Of a stretch of 64,000 nt of DNA, positions 41,820 to 49,902 are shown one piece after another. Location: positions 1-64,000 of the forward strand of contig CAKSEY010000012.1 of assembly GCA_934448295.1 (NCBI GenBank). The letters run 5' to 3'. The notes under the pieces were generated by a model. The model saw only the letters and a program-made list of their open reading frames with translations. It was not told the DNA's origin and did not search any database. The stretch is from an uncultured Oscillospiraceae bacterium. GTDB taxonomy: Bacteria > Bacillota > Clostridia > Oscillospirales > Ruminococcaceae. Within the stretch, counting starts at the first letter, position 1; each line of letters begins with the position of its first letter. A program made the translations under genes and the position numbers.

Positions 41820-43094
41820 TTATCTTACATAATTGAACTCGAAATCGTAGATGGAAACCAGGTCGTCCTCCTGGATCCCCTGCTTCTCCAGCTCGTCTAT
41901 TATGCCGCTGGAGCGGAGAACGCGCTGGAAGTACTGGAGGCTCTCGTAGTCCTCCATGTTGCAGGTGGAGAGGATAGGCGCCATGAACGGCGCGTCCACA
42001 ACATAAACCCCGTCTACCTTCTGGACGGTGAAGCTGTGCTTCTCGTTCTCCATCTCCTGAAGCTCCGCGAGGGTCAGCGGCTGTACCTCGAATCTCTTAG
42101 GCGGAGGGAGCTTTGAAAGCTCTGCGGCTACGCAGTCCATAAGCTCGTCCGTACCCTGGGTAGTCGCTGCGGAAATGGCAAAGAACGGAAGCCCCTTGCC
42201 CTCGATATACGCGCGGAGGTCTGCGATCTGCTCCTCTGTCGCCATATCGGACTTATTCGCCGCAACTATCTGCGGGCGCTGCGCCAGCTCCTCGGAGAAG
42301 TTCGCAAGCTCCAGGTTTATCTTCTCGAAATCGTCCTTCGGGTCGCGCCCCTCGATCCCGGAAACGTCCAGAACGTGGACTATCAGGCGGCAGCGCTCAA
42401 CGTGCCGCAGGAACGCGTGACCCAGTCCCACGCCCTCGCTTGCGCCCTCGATAAGTCCGGGGATATCAGCCATTACGAACGACTGCTCGCCGCGCTTCAC
42501 AACTCCGAGAACCGGGGTCAGCGTGGTGAAATGGTAGTTCGCGATTTTCGGCTTTGCCGCGCTGACAACGCTCACCAGCGTGGATTTGCCTACGTTCGGG
42601 AAGCCGACAAGCCCCACGTCCGCAAGGAGCTTCAGCTCCAGCACCACGTCGAACGCTTCTCCCGGGAATCCCGGCTTTGCGAAGCGTGGTATCTGGCGGG
42701 TCGGGGTCGCGAAGTGCGAGTTGCCCCAGCCGCCCTTGCCGCCCTTTGCGACAACCACCGGCTCGTCGTCCGAGATATCCGCCATGATACGCCCGGTGTG
42801 GGCGTCCTTGACGATGGTGCCGCGCGGTACGCGGATAACGGTGGGCTCCATGGACTTTCCGGAGCAGCGTTTTGCGCCGCCCGGCTCGCCGTCGGGGGCG
42901 ATATACTTTCTCTTATAGCGGAAGTCGATGAGCGTGGAAAGGTTATCGTCAGCGACAAAAACAATGTCGCTTCCCTTTCCGCCGTCGCCGCCGTCGGGAC
43001 CTCCGGCGTTAACGTACTTCTCGCGGTGGAATGTCACCGCTCCGTTGCCGCCGTTGCCTGCCTTTATGGAAATTTCGACCTTATCTACAAACAT
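41820..43094 (-). CDS. obgE: Obg-family ribosome-associated GTPase
   Basis: A 424-aa protein with three domains: the glycine-rich Obg fold (FVDKVEISIKAGNGGNGAVT), the GTPase (G1 GFPNVGKST, G3 DIPGLIEGASEG, G4 NKSD) and a C-terminal OCT domain (VQPLTLAELQEMENEKHSFT onward). It functions in 50S maturation and stress response. It follows rpmA, as in most Firmicutes, but a terminator separates them here. GAGGCGG precedes the ATG. Confidence 0.97.
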   Translation of the reverse strand: MFVDKVEISIKAGNGGNGAVTFHREKYVNAGGPDGGDGGKGSDIVFVADDNLSTLIDFRYKRKYIAPDGEPGGAKRCSGKSMEPTVIRVPRGTIVKDAHTGRIMADISDDEPVVVAKGGKGGWGNSHFATPTRQIPRFAKPGFPGEAFDVVLELKLLADVGLVGFPNVGKSTLVSVVSAAKPKIANYHFTTLTPVLGVVKRGEQSFVMADIPGLIEGASEGVGLGHAFLRHVERCRLIVHVLDVSGIEGRDPKDDFEKINLELANFSEELAQRPQIVAANKSDMATEEQIADLRAYIEGKGLPFFAISAATTQGTDELMDCVAAELSKLPPPKRFEVQPLTLAELQEMENEKHSFTVQKVDGVYVVDAPFMAPILSTCNMEDYESLQYFQRVLRSSGIIDELEKQGIQEDDLVSIYDFEFNYVR

Positions 43095-43172
43095 TTCTGC
43101 CGCCTCGCTTTCTGTACTATCTGTTATGCCTTGATCCGTGCGGAATAATCAGCTTAATTCCAGGTAAAAATT

Positions 43173-43197
43173 AAGCCGGATTTGTGCAATCCGGCTT
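43173..43197 (-). terminator. Terminator after rpmA
   Basis: AAGCCGGATT and AATCCGGCTT form a perfect 10-bp stem; on the minus strand it is followed by AATTTTT. It separates the ribosomal protein genes from obgE. Confidence 0.8.
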
Positions 43198-43219
43198 ATT
43201 TGATCTGAGATTGCAGAAA

Positions 43220-43498
43220 TTAGTCAGCGTAAACGCTTACCTGCTTCTTATCTCTGCCGAGGCGCTCAAACTTAACGGTACCGTCAATCAGAGCGAACAG
43301 TGTATCGTCAGAACCCTTGCCTACGTTGTTGCCGGCATGGATATGGGTTCCTCTCTGTCTTACCAGAATGGAGCCAGCGGAAACTACCTGCATATCAGCG
43401 CGCTTTACGCCAAGTCTCTTGGACTCGGAGTCACGGCCGTTCTTGGTAGAACCCATACCTTTTTTATGAGCGAAATACTGTAAATCAATTCTAATCAT
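43220..43498 (-). CDS. rpmA: 50S ribosomal protein L27 with cleavable N-terminus
   Basis: A 92-aa protein: GRDSESKRLGVKRADMQ and ILVRQRGTHIHAGNNVGKG are the L27 core. The N-terminus IDLQYFAHKKG carries the Firmicute extension that Prp protease removes between F9 and A10 to expose the residues reaching the peptidyl-transferase centre. prp is the next gene upstream. AGGAGG precedes the ATG. Confidence 0.97.
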   Translation of the reverse strand: MIRIDLQYFAHKKGMGSTKNGRDSESKRLGVKRADMQVVSAGSILVRQRGTHIHAGNNVGKGSDDTLFALIDGTVKFERLGRDKKQVSVYAD

Positions 43499-43516
43499 TG
43501 TAATATCCTCCTGTTA

Positions 43517-43858
43517 TCATTTTCCGGAACTTACGTCCCGTATCTCGACCTTTACCCCGGGATAATCCTCTGAAATTCCCTCCATATGAACGCGGAAGGA
43601 ATCCAGCAGCTTTTCGCTGGGGTCGTCAGAATCGTTCAGGCGAAGCGCGATGTCGTTCTCCCCTACTGACACATTGGCGTCAGCATGGAAGAAATCGGTT
43701 ATCGTATTGCAGACCAGCATCACCGAGGAGCTGACCGCCGAGCAGACTATATCGTTCCCCGCTTCTCCGTAGCCGGCATGACCGGTCACTTCGAACCCGC
43801 AGAGACTGCCGCCCTGCCTGAAAAACACAACTCGCAGATTATGCGTTGATTGCTTCAA
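43517..43858 (-). CDS. prp: Ribosomal-processing cysteine protease Prp
   Basis: A 113-aa protease that trims L27. The catalytic His is in EVTGHAGYGEAG and the Cys in DIVCSAVSSSVM, the standard Prp pair. No ATG is available; the TTG at 43858, with AGGT upstream, is the best start and overlaps the end of rplU by 20 nt. Sandwiched between rplU and rpmA, the typical arrangement. Confidence 0.93.
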   Translation of the reverse strand: MKQSTHNLRVVFFRQGGSLCGFEVTGHAGYGEAGNDIVCSAVSSSVMLVCNTITDFFHADANVSVGENDIALRLNDSDDPSEKLLDSFRVHMEGISEDYPGVKVEIRDVSSGK

Positions 43859-44144
43859 TTCTTACCTGGCTGTACGGCTGTCTGTGGCCCATCTTTCTCT
43901 TGCTGCTCTTCTTGGGCTTGTAGGTGAAAACGGTGATCTTCTTGGACTTGCCGTTCTTGAGCAGGGTAGCCTTTACGCTTGCGCCGTCAACATAGGGAGC
44001 GCCTACCTTAACGCCGTCGTCCTTGCCTACCATGATAACCTTGTCGAATGTGATCTCGCCCTCGGCTTCAAGCTTCTCAATGAAAACGATGTCGCCTTCC
44101 TTGACCTGATACTGCTTTCCGCCTGTTTCAATTACTGCGTACAT
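43839..44144 (-). CDS. rplU: 50S ribosomal protein L21
   Basis: A 101-aa protein beginning MYAVIETGGKQYQVKEGD and ending KMGHRQPYSQVRIEAI, both diagnostic of L21. It heads the rplU-prp-rpmA operon. A leader of about 100 nt with an L21-leader-like arrangement precedes it, so autoregulation by L21 is likely. Confidence 0.97.
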   Translation of the reverse strand: MYAVIETGGKQYQVKEGDIVFIEKLEAEGEITFDKVIMVGKDDGVKVGAPYVDGASVKATLLKNGKSKKITVFTYKPKKSSKRKMGHRQPYSQVRIEAINA

Positions 44145-44246
44145 TTTATATACCTCTTCTTAATCAGACTCGCTGCGCCAGGGTTGCATTTCTGCGCTTA
44201 CTGAGCGATATCCGCAAATGGACATAACTCACCCTGCACAAGCGGC
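44145..44246 (-). ncRNA. Probable L21 ribosomal-protein leader
   Basis: The untranslated region between the predicted start (about 44246) and rplU contains complementary elements such as CAGGGT/ACCCTG and a GCGCAGAAATGC core. Position upstream of rplU and size fit the Firmicute L21 leader family; the match to the consensus was not computed. Confidence 0.55.
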
Positions 44247-44252
44247 AGAATC

Positions 44253-44281
44253 ATTATAACACATTAATTTCTCTTTGTCAA
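44253..44281 (-). promoter_or_regulatory. Promoter of the rplU operon
   Basis: Minus strand: TTGACA (44281-44276), 17 nt, TATAAT (44258-44253); both hexamers perfect. Confidence 0.88.
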
Positions 44282-44354
44282 GAGGGAAAGTACAGTTTTT
44301 TCCTGATTTTTTCTGCGGATTTACTCAAAATATCAAGACGGCGAGGAAAAATCA

Positions 44355-44379
44355 TGCTATAATATAGGTGTAAGCTTAC
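44355..44379 (+). promoter_or_regulatory. Extended -10 and palindrome before the AraC-GGDEF gene
   Basis: TGCTATAAT (44355-44363) is an extended -10 without a clear -35. GTAAGCTTAC (44370-44379), a perfect 10-bp palindrome, lies at the predicted transcription start and may be an operator. Confidence 0.45.
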
Positions 44380-44405
44380 GAAATACACCAAAGGGAGGTG
44401 CCGCC

Positions 44406-45230
44406 GTGAACGCCGAAAAGCTGAACACCCTGACCATGGCGCTGGAATACATCGAGCAGAATCTCGCCGGAGAGCTGTCGCAGGAGGAATGCGCGCGTTA
44501 TTCCTGCTGCTCGCTGTCGGGGCTGCAAAAGCTGTTCCGCAGCGTATTCCGCAAGAGCGTGGGCGACTACGTCACCCGCCGTAGGCTCACCGCCGCCGCG
44601 CGGGAGCTCCAGAGCCGCGAGAGCTCCACGCTGGAGATAGCGGTGAAATACGGCTGGGGCAGCGCGGAGGCGTTCACCCGCGCCTTTTCGCGGGTCTGGG
44701 GAGTCACCCCGACCGAATACCGCAAAAGCTGGCGCTTTTCCGGGCTTTGCCCGCGGCTGGACTTCCCGAGAGAATTCATGCGCAAAGGAGAGCTTATCAT
44801 GACCCACAAATACGATATTTCAGAGCTTTACGACTACATTAAATCCAGGCAGGGAACGTACATTCTCAGCTTTGACACCGCACATCTCATGGAAATAAAC
44901 GACAGATACGGCCACGAAGCCGGCGACAAGGTCATTCTGGAATGTCTGCACCGGATAGACCGCGAGTGCTCCGACGGAATGATGATGTTCCGTATCGGCG
45001 GCGACGAATTCGTGATGATGACCGGACTTTCCGACAGGCAGGAAGTGGAGGAGCTGGCGCGGAGGATACTCTCCCACAACGGGGAAGCGGTTTCCCACGC
45101 GGGGACTGATATTCCGGTGAGTATGCGCGCCGGAGCCGTGCTGCTGAAACCCGGAAAGCTCAGCTACAGCGAGCTTTTCTCTGAGCTTGTCAGCGCGCCC
45201 GCAGATATTCCCGGCGATGTGAGATTCTGA
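44406..45230 (+). CDS. AraC-type DNA-binding domain fused to a GGDEF domain
   Basis: A 274-aa protein starting at GTG with GGGAGGTG upstream. Residues 1-108 form an AraC/XylS DNA-binding domain: LSQEECARYSCCSLSGLQKLF and SSTLEIAVKYGWGSAEAFTRAF, ending GVTPTEYRKSW. After a linker, about 140-260 is a compact GGDEF domain (LSFDTAHLMEINDRYGHEAGDKVI; FRIGGDEFVMM with an intact active-site loop). No sensor domain is present. It may link c-di-GMP synthesis or GTP binding to transcription. The order DNA-binding first, cyclase last is unusual. Confidence 0.82.
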   Translation: MNAEKLNTLTMALEYIEQNLAGELSQEECARYSCCSLSGLQKLFRSVFRKSVGDYVTRRRLTAAARELQSRESSTLEIAVKYGWGSAEAFTRAFSRVWGVTPTEYRKSWRFSGLCPRLDFPREFMRKGELIMTHKYDISELYDYIKSRQGTYILSFDTAHLMEINDRYGHEAGDKVILECLHRIDRECSDGMMMFRIGGDEFVMMTGLSDRQEVEELARRILSHNGEAVSHAGTDIPVSMRAGAVLLKPGKLSYSELFSELVSAPADIPGDVRF

Positions 45231-45235
45231 TAAAA

Positions 45236-45260
45236 AGCGGGAGGTTTTTAAGCCTCCCGC
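45236..45260. terminator. Terminator hairpin, left copy
   Basis: AGCGGGAGG-TTTTTAA-GCCTCCCGC follows the AraC-GGDEF stop. It is a near-perfect copy of the hairpin at 45394-45417; the repeat element lies between them. Confidence 0.8.
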
Positions 45261-45263
45261 ACC

Positions 45264-45393
45264 AGGCTGTCGATAAAGGCACATCTGCGTCGTCAGCGCC
45301 ATTTCGGCAGGCACAAAGCCTAGCCGAAATGGCGCTTCCTAGCATCTGCACCTTTCTCAACAGCCTGGGATAGATACTTTTTCGACAAGCTGA
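45264..45393. repeat. Composite hairpin repeat, copy 2 (130 bp)
   Basis: The compact form of the element at 27449-27821. Its outer arms AGGCTGTCGATAAAGG and CCTTTCTCAACAGCCT are imperfect inverted repeats. The inner arms AGCGCCATTTCGGC and GCCGAAATGGCGCT (45295-45308/45323-45336) are a perfect 14-bp stem capped by AGGC-ACAAA-GCCT. The 3' end is CTGGGATAGATACTTTTTCG, then ACAAGCTGA. The element separates two copies of one terminator hairpin. Confidence 0.88.
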
Positions 45394-45417
45394 AGCGGGA
45401 GGTTTTAAGCCTCCCGC
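45394..45417. terminator. Terminator hairpin, right copy
   Basis: AGCGGGAGG-TTTTAA-GCCTCCCGC, followed by ACTTTTTTAG. It lies 7 bp beyond the stop of the convergent sulP gene and can terminate both directions. Confidence 0.8.
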
Positions 45418-45423
45418 ACTTTT

Positions 45424-47085
45424 TTAGTCCGCGTAATCGGAGCCGTACTCTCGGATCTCCAGCGCCCTGATCGCTTCAACGGCGTCCCAGTAGAAGTGTT
45501 CGCCGCCGATCCTTTCCCTGAACCCGGCTCTGTCCATCATCTCGCTTACCGCCGCCTGAACTCCTGTAAAGGAGACCTGCGTGCCATTCTCGCGGAGCGT
45601 GTTGTACAGCTTCTCCAGCTCGGACAGCGAAACGTCGTCTGCGGTAGGAACTCCGCGCATTGACAGAATGACCTGCTGCGCGCTCTCCAGCGAGGAAAGC
45701 GCGGTTATCAGCTTCTCCTGGGTTCCGAAGAACAGCGGCCCGGAAACGTAAACCACCTTGAACTCCTCGTGATGTCCGGATCTCACCTTGCCCTCCAGCC
45801 TGCGCTCGTCGATATCGCTGGAGACCACGCGCAGTTCGCAGCTCTTGACGATGAACACCAGCATTGCCGCAACAACGCCGATAACTATTGCAATGGTCAG
45901 ATCGAACACAACGGTGGAAACCATCGTCAGCACATACTGCATGATGGAGGACTTGAACTTCTTGCGGAAAATGCTCTTTATTGCCGCCCAGTCGTTCATT
46001 CTGAACGCCGTCACCATGAGCACCCCGGCAAGCGCTGAAAGCGGGATACGGCTCATTACTCCGCCAAGCAGGAACATGGAGAGTATCAGCACCACGGAGT
46101 GGAAAACGCTGACAAGCCTTGTCTTTCCGCCGGACTTTATCGCAACGGAGGTTCTCGCGATAGCCGCCGTCGCAGGCACTCCGCCGAGTAGCGGAATGAT
46201 CATGTTGCCGATCCCCTGGGCGACAAGCTCGCGGCTGGCGTCAAGGCGCTCGCCCTTCATCTTTCCGGCGCTGGCACCGCAGAGAAGGCTCTCTATCATT
46301 CCCAGCGCCGCAATGGATATCGCGGGCATGATAAGGCTTGTGATATGCTCCAGGTCGAAGCCCTTCTTTATAATGCTGTCGTCCGTTACAAGGCTGCTGG
46401 GGATAGCGCCCACCTCGGCGACTGTTCCCTGCTCGAAGAATATCATGTTGACCACAAGCGCCACGATAATTCCCACCAGCGAGGACGGAACCACCGCGTT
46501 CCATTTCTTCGGGTAGACTATCATTATCACGACCACCAGCGCGCCGAACATCACAGCCCACCAGTTCGGCACGAAGCTCCCCGCGCCGCTGAAATAGGAG
46601 CCTATCTTCGCGATCTGGTTGTCTCCCACGGACTTTGTGCCGAAGAAGTTGTCTATCTGCCCCAGCGCGATAATTATAGCGATACCGGAGGTAAATCCCG
46701 TGATGACGGGAGCAGGCAGGTAGCTTACGAGCTTCCCGACCCGGCAGAGCGCCGCGATCACCAGCACCGCTCCGGACAGGAAGCCCGCTGTGAGCACGCC
46801 GGTTATGCCGTACTTTGCGGATACCGTCAGCAGGATAGCCGCCATCGCTCCGGTGGGGCCGGATATCTGGTAGGATGCGCCGGAAAGTATTCCGATTATT
46901 ATTCCGGCGGTTATCGCCGTGATAAGTCCCGATGCCGCGTCCGCGCCGGAGCTTACGCCGAATGCCAGCGCCAGCGGCAGCGCTACCGCCGCAACGGTAA
47001 GTCCCGCCATAAGATCCTGCGAGAGAGCCTTTCCGTTGTAGCCCCTGAACTCTTTTTTCAGGTCGCTTATGTACTTCTTTATCAT
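45424..47085 (-). CDS. SulP-family anion transporter with STAS domain
   Basis: A 553-aa protein. About 10-12 membrane helices start with DLMAGLTVAAVALPLALAFG and include the SulP signature ISGPTGAMAAILLTV. The C-terminal cytoplasmic STAS domain spans about 430-540 (FKVVYVSGPLFFGTQEKLI; QVILSMRGVPTAD). The family carries sulfate, bicarbonate or dicarboxylates; substrate unknown. ATG 47085 with AAGGAAGG upstream is preferred to a start 14 codons earlier. Confidence 0.93.
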   Translation of the reverse strand: MIKKYISDLKKEFRGYNGKALSQDLMAGLTVAAVALPLALAFGVSSGADAASGLITAITAGIIIGILSGASYQISGPTGAMAAILLTVSAKYGITGVLTAGFLSGAVLVIAALCRVGKLVSYLPAPVITGFTSGIAIIIALGQIDNFFGTKSVGDNQIAKIGSYFSGAGSFVPNWWAVMFGALVVVIMIVYPKKWNAVVPSSLVGIIVALVVNMIFFEQGTVAEVGAIPSSLVTDDSIIKKGFDLEHITSLIMPAISIAALGMIESLLCGASAGKMKGERLDASRELVAQGIGNMIIPLLGGVPATAAIARTSVAIKSGGKTRLVSVFHSVVLILSMFLLGGVMSRIPLSALAGVLMVTAFRMNDWAAIKSIFRKKFKSSIMQYVLTMVSTVVFDLTIAIVIGVVAAMLVFIVKSCELRVVSSDIDERRLEGKVRSGHHEEFKVVYVSGPLFFGTQEKLITALSSLESAQQVILSMRGVPTADDVSLSELEKLYNTLRENGTQVSFTGVQAAVSEMMDRAGFRERIGGEHFYWDAVEAIRALEIREYGSDYAD

Positions 47086-47136
47086 GTTGTTCCTTCCTTT
47101 TATGTGCCTTATCTTTTTTAGCACCAAACGAATATT

Positions 47137-47165
47137 ATTATACTCCTGTTATCTGATAAAGTCAA
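47137..47165 (-). promoter_or_regulatory. Promoter of the sulP gene
   Basis: Minus strand: TTGACT (47165-47160), 17 nt, TATAAT (47142-47137). Confidence 0.8.
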
Positions 47166-47240
47166 TCAGCACTATTGCCCACTTTTCCAAACAAATCAGC
47201 GTATTTTTGGTGAATTCGCAGACCGGCACGAAAAAAGCTA

Positions 47241-47269
47241 TTGCAATATGCCCTGAAATATGGTACAAT
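47241..47269 (+). promoter_or_regulatory. Promoter of trmL
   Basis: TTGCAA (47241-47246), 17 nt, TACAAT (47264-47269), about 45 bp before the trmL start. Confidence 0.7.
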
Positions 47270-47313
47270 AACTATATGCTGTTTAGCGCAATTTTCCTGA
47301 ACGGAGCATACAT

Positions 47314-47817
47314 ATGGAACTTAATATAGTACTCGTGGAGCCGCAGATACCGCAGAACACCGGCAACATAGCCCGCACCTGCGCCGTCACCGGGGCGAGG
47401 CTCCACCTGATAAAGCCCATGGGCTTCACGCCGGACGACAAGAAGCTGAAGCACGCCGGGCTGGACTACTGGCACTATCTCGACATCACCTATTACGATG
47501 GGCTGGAGGACTTCTTCGCAAGGAACAGCGGGGAATACTTCTACTTCTCCACCAAGGCGGAGAACACTTACAGCGACGTTTCCTACCCGGACAGGTGCTA
47601 CCTGTTCTTCGGGCGGGAGGACGCGGGGCTTCCGGAAAGCCTGCTGTTCCGCAACAAAAGCCGCTGCGTGCGTATCCCGATGATGGAGACAATGCGCAGC
47701 CTGAACCTCTCCAACAGCGTTGCGATAGGGGTGTACGAGGCGCTGCGGCAGTGGGGCTTCCCGGAGCTCCAGAACAAGGGCAGGCTCAGGGAATTTGACT
47801 GGAATAACGCGGAATGA
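47314..47817 (+). CDS. trmL: tRNA (cytidine/uridine-34-2'-O)-methyltransferase TrmL
   Basis: A 167-aa SPOUT-fold methyltransferase modifying the wobble base of tRNA-Leu. Motif 1 is LVEPQIPQNTGNIARTC, motif 2 LFFGREDAGLPE and motif 3 MRSLNLSNSVAIGVYEALRQ, which forms the trefoil knot. The length is standard. degV follows 22 bp later. Confidence 0.95.
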   Translation: MELNIVLVEPQIPQNTGNIARTCAVTGARLHLIKPMGFTPDDKKLKHAGLDYWHYLDITYYDGLEDFFARNSGEYFYFSTKAENTYSDVSYPDRCYLFFGREDAGLPESLLFRNKSRCVRIPMMETMRSLNLSNSVAIGVYEALRQWGFPELQNKGRLREFDWNNAE

Positions 47818-47839
47818 TCCGCAGAATAAGGAGTAAACT

Positions 47840-48721
47840 ATGGACAACACTATCAGAATAATCACGGACAGCGGCTGCGATATCTCCCCGGCAGACGAGG
47901 AGCGCTACAAGGGACTTCTCGAGGTCATGCCGTTCATGGTGACCATCAACGGAAAGAGCTACGCCGACCGCCGGGATATCCAGCCGGACGAGTTCTACAA
48001 GATACTCAAGGAGCAGCAGGAGATCCCGAAGCACTCCCAGATCACCGCCATTCAGTTCGAGGAGAAGTTCCGCGAGCTTTACGGGCAGGGAGTGCGCACC
48101 ATCATTGTTGACGTGATAAACGGCGCCGGCTCCCAGACCTGCTCTAACGCTCAGCTTGCAAAGCAGAACATTGCGGACGAGCTGAAGGATCTCGCTATTT
48201 ATGTTGTGGACAGCCAGGGCTATACGCTCAGCTACGGCTATCCTGTCCTTGAGGCATGCAGGAAGCTGGAAGCAGGTCAGAGCGCCGAGAGCGTCGTTTC
48301 CTATCTGGAGGACTGGGCAAGGCACGCAGAGGCGTTCATCATCGGCTTTGAACTCCGCCACATGAAGAAGTCCGGCAGAATTACCGCCGCCGCAAGCTTC
48401 CTCGGCGAGCTCATGGGACTGAAGCCGCTCATCAACCTTGCGGCTGAAAAGACCTCGGTTGTACGCAAGGCGCGCGGCGAAAAGGCGATAATCGACGCGG
48501 CTGTGGAGACCATCTCCCAAAGCATAATTCCGGAGACCCCGTGGTGCGTTGTGACCACCACCCGCCCCGACTGCGAGAAGGAATTCATCGACAAGATGAC
48601 AAAGAAGCTCGGCTACGGCCCGGCTATGGTAGAGAAGTGCGGCGTGGTCGTTTCCTGCAACGCAGGCCCCGAGTTCATCGGTGTGCTTATCAGAGGTCAG
48701 GAGCGCCCCGCAAAGGACTGA
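47840..48721 (+). CDS. DegV-family fatty-acid-binding protein
   Basis: A 293-aa cytoplasmic protein. N-terminal IRIITDSGCDISPADEERYK and PKHSQITAIQFEEKF are DegV hallmarks; FELRHMKKSGRITAAASFLG carries the conserved R-h-L-K-K-S/G-G-R-I segment that contacts the bound fatty acid carboxylate. Members (FakB) present fatty acids to the FakA kinase; fakA is not in the window. AAGGAG precedes the ATG. Confidence 0.93.
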   Translation: MDNTIRIITDSGCDISPADEERYKGLLEVMPFMVTINGKSYADRRDIQPDEFYKILKEQQEIPKHSQITAIQFEEKFRELYGQGVRTIIVDVINGAGSQTCSNAQLAKQNIADELKDLAIYVVDSQGYTLSYGYPVLEACRKLEAGQSAESVVSYLEDWARHAEAFIIGFELRHMKKSGRITAAASFLGELMGLKPLINLAAEKTSVVRKARGEKAIIDAAVETISQSIIPETPWCVVTTTRPDCEKEFIDKMTKKLGYGPAMVEKCGVVVSCNAGPEFIGVLIRGQERPAKD

Positions 48722-48750
48722 TTTTTTACCAACTTTTCACAAAGAAACTA

Positions 48751-48779
48751 TTGCAAAATCGAATCTTTTGTGGTAGAAT
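48751..48779 (+). promoter_or_regulatory. Promoter of the zinc-ribbon protein
   Basis: TTGCAA (48751-48756), 17 nt, TAGAAT (48774-48779). Confidence 0.65.
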
Positions 48780-48837
48780 GTAGTCAGGGGAAACAAACCC
48801 TTTAAATGCATTCCGAATTCTGAAAGGAGTTTTTACC

Positions 48838-49278
48838 ATGAGCTTTTTAGACGACGTTATCAACACCACCAAGTCCGCTGCGCAGACCGCAGGCAAAAAG
48901 ACTGACGAGGCTGTAAGATTCACCAAGCTGAAGATCAAGGAGTCCCAGACCACCGGCGACATCAAGGCGCACTTCGAGAAGCTGGGCGAGATGGCTTACG
49001 AGATGAAGAAGGCTGAGAATCCCGACGCAGCGCTGTTCGACGCCGAGGTCGAAGAGATCGACAAGCTGTATGAGAAGCTCTCTGAGATAAACCTGCTGCT
49101 TGACGACCTCCGCCAGACAGTTACCTGCCCCAAGTGCGGCGCAAAGACCAAGAGCGACAATTCTTTCTGCCCCAAGTGCGGCGAGAAGCTCCCCGAAAGG
49201 GCAATTCCCGCTGAGGAAGAAGCGGCAGAAGAAGCAGCCGAGCTTGAAGAGGAAAAGAAGGACGAAGAGGATAAGTAA
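48838..49278 (+). CDS. Coiled-coil zinc-ribbon protein
   Basis: A 146-aa soluble protein: a helical N-terminal part predicted as coiled coil (about 1-90, VEEIDKLYEKLSEINLLLDD), a zinc ribbon CPKCGAKTKSDNSFCPKCG and a very acidic Glu/Lys-rich tail. Strong codon bias suggests high expression. It is monocistronic. Related small proteins are widespread in Clostridia without known function. Confidence 0.7.
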   Translation: MSFLDDVINTTKSAAQTAGKKTDEAVRFTKLKIKESQTTGDIKAHFEKLGEMAYEMKKAENPDAALFDAEVEEIDKLYEKLSEINLLLDDLRQTVTCPKCGAKTKSDNSFCPKCGEKLPERAIPAEEEAAEEAAELEEEKKDEEDK

Positions 49279-49307
49279 TATCCCCCTCGTTACATAGCAC
49301 AAAGAAC

Positions 49308-49331
49308 ACCCCGACCGATTGCGGTCGGGGT
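49308..49331. terminator. Terminator between the zinc-ribbon gene and spoIIIAH
   Basis: ACCCCGACC and GGTCGGGGT form a perfect 9-bp stem with a 6-nt loop followed by ATTTTCT; it lies between convergent genes. Confidence 0.85.
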
Positions 49332-49340
49332 ATTTTCTGT

Positions 49341-49883
49341 TTAATTGACCTCAACAATGGTTATCTGGTCGTTGGTGAGCTCCACCTCGGAAAGCAGCGT
49401 GCTCTTTATCTTCGCGGCTCCCGCTGCGTCAAGACCCTCGGTCTTTACGATGATGTTTGCGCTGTTGTCGCTGAGGTAGCACAGCGCGTCCTCGAAGCCC
49501 TGGGCTTTCAGCATGCTCTCGATCTTTGTCTCGCTCTCTATCCAGCCGCCCATCTTCGCCGCGTCCACGGCTACCACCGACATCTCGTCAGCGGTAAGGT
49601 CGCCGCCCTGATACATCGTCTGGAGTACTTCCGCAGCCTCCTCGCGGCTGGTCTGCTTGTCGAGCCGCGCCTGGGCGAAGTACGCGTCGCTGTCCGCATT
49701 GCTGCTGACGAGGTCAGCCTCGCCGTATGTAGTCCCAGCGACCTCCTCGGCGGGCTGGGTGATATCCTGCTGCTTCTTGTTGCCCGCGTAGATGAAGTTC
49801 ACCGCCACCGCCGCGCCCAGCAGCACGGTCAGTCCTGCTGCGACAAGCTGCTTCTTCCCTAAGATAACGTTCAGTCTTTTCAT
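49341..49883 (-). CDS. spoIIIAH: Stage III sporulation protein AH
   Basis: A 180-aa protein with one N-terminal membrane helix (LVAAGLTVLLGAAVAVNFIY) and a C-terminal ring-building domain ending DNSANIIVKTEGLDAAGAAK and NDQITIVEV. In Bacillus it pairs with forespore SpoIIQ across the intermembrane space to form the feeding channel. It is the last gene of the operon. The start at 49883 has AAAGGAAG upstream. Confidence 0.9.
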   Translation of the reverse strand: MKRLNVILGKKQLVAAGLTVLLGAAVAVNFIYAGNKKQQDITQPAEEVAGTTYGEADLVSSNADSDAYFAQARLDKQTSREEAAEVLQTMYQGGDLTADEMSVVAVDAAKMGGWIESETKIESMLKAQGFEDALCYLSDNSANIIVKTEGLDAAGAAKIKSTLLSEVELTNDQITIVEVN

Positions 49884-49902
49884 GTGCTTTCTTCCTTTCG
49901 AA

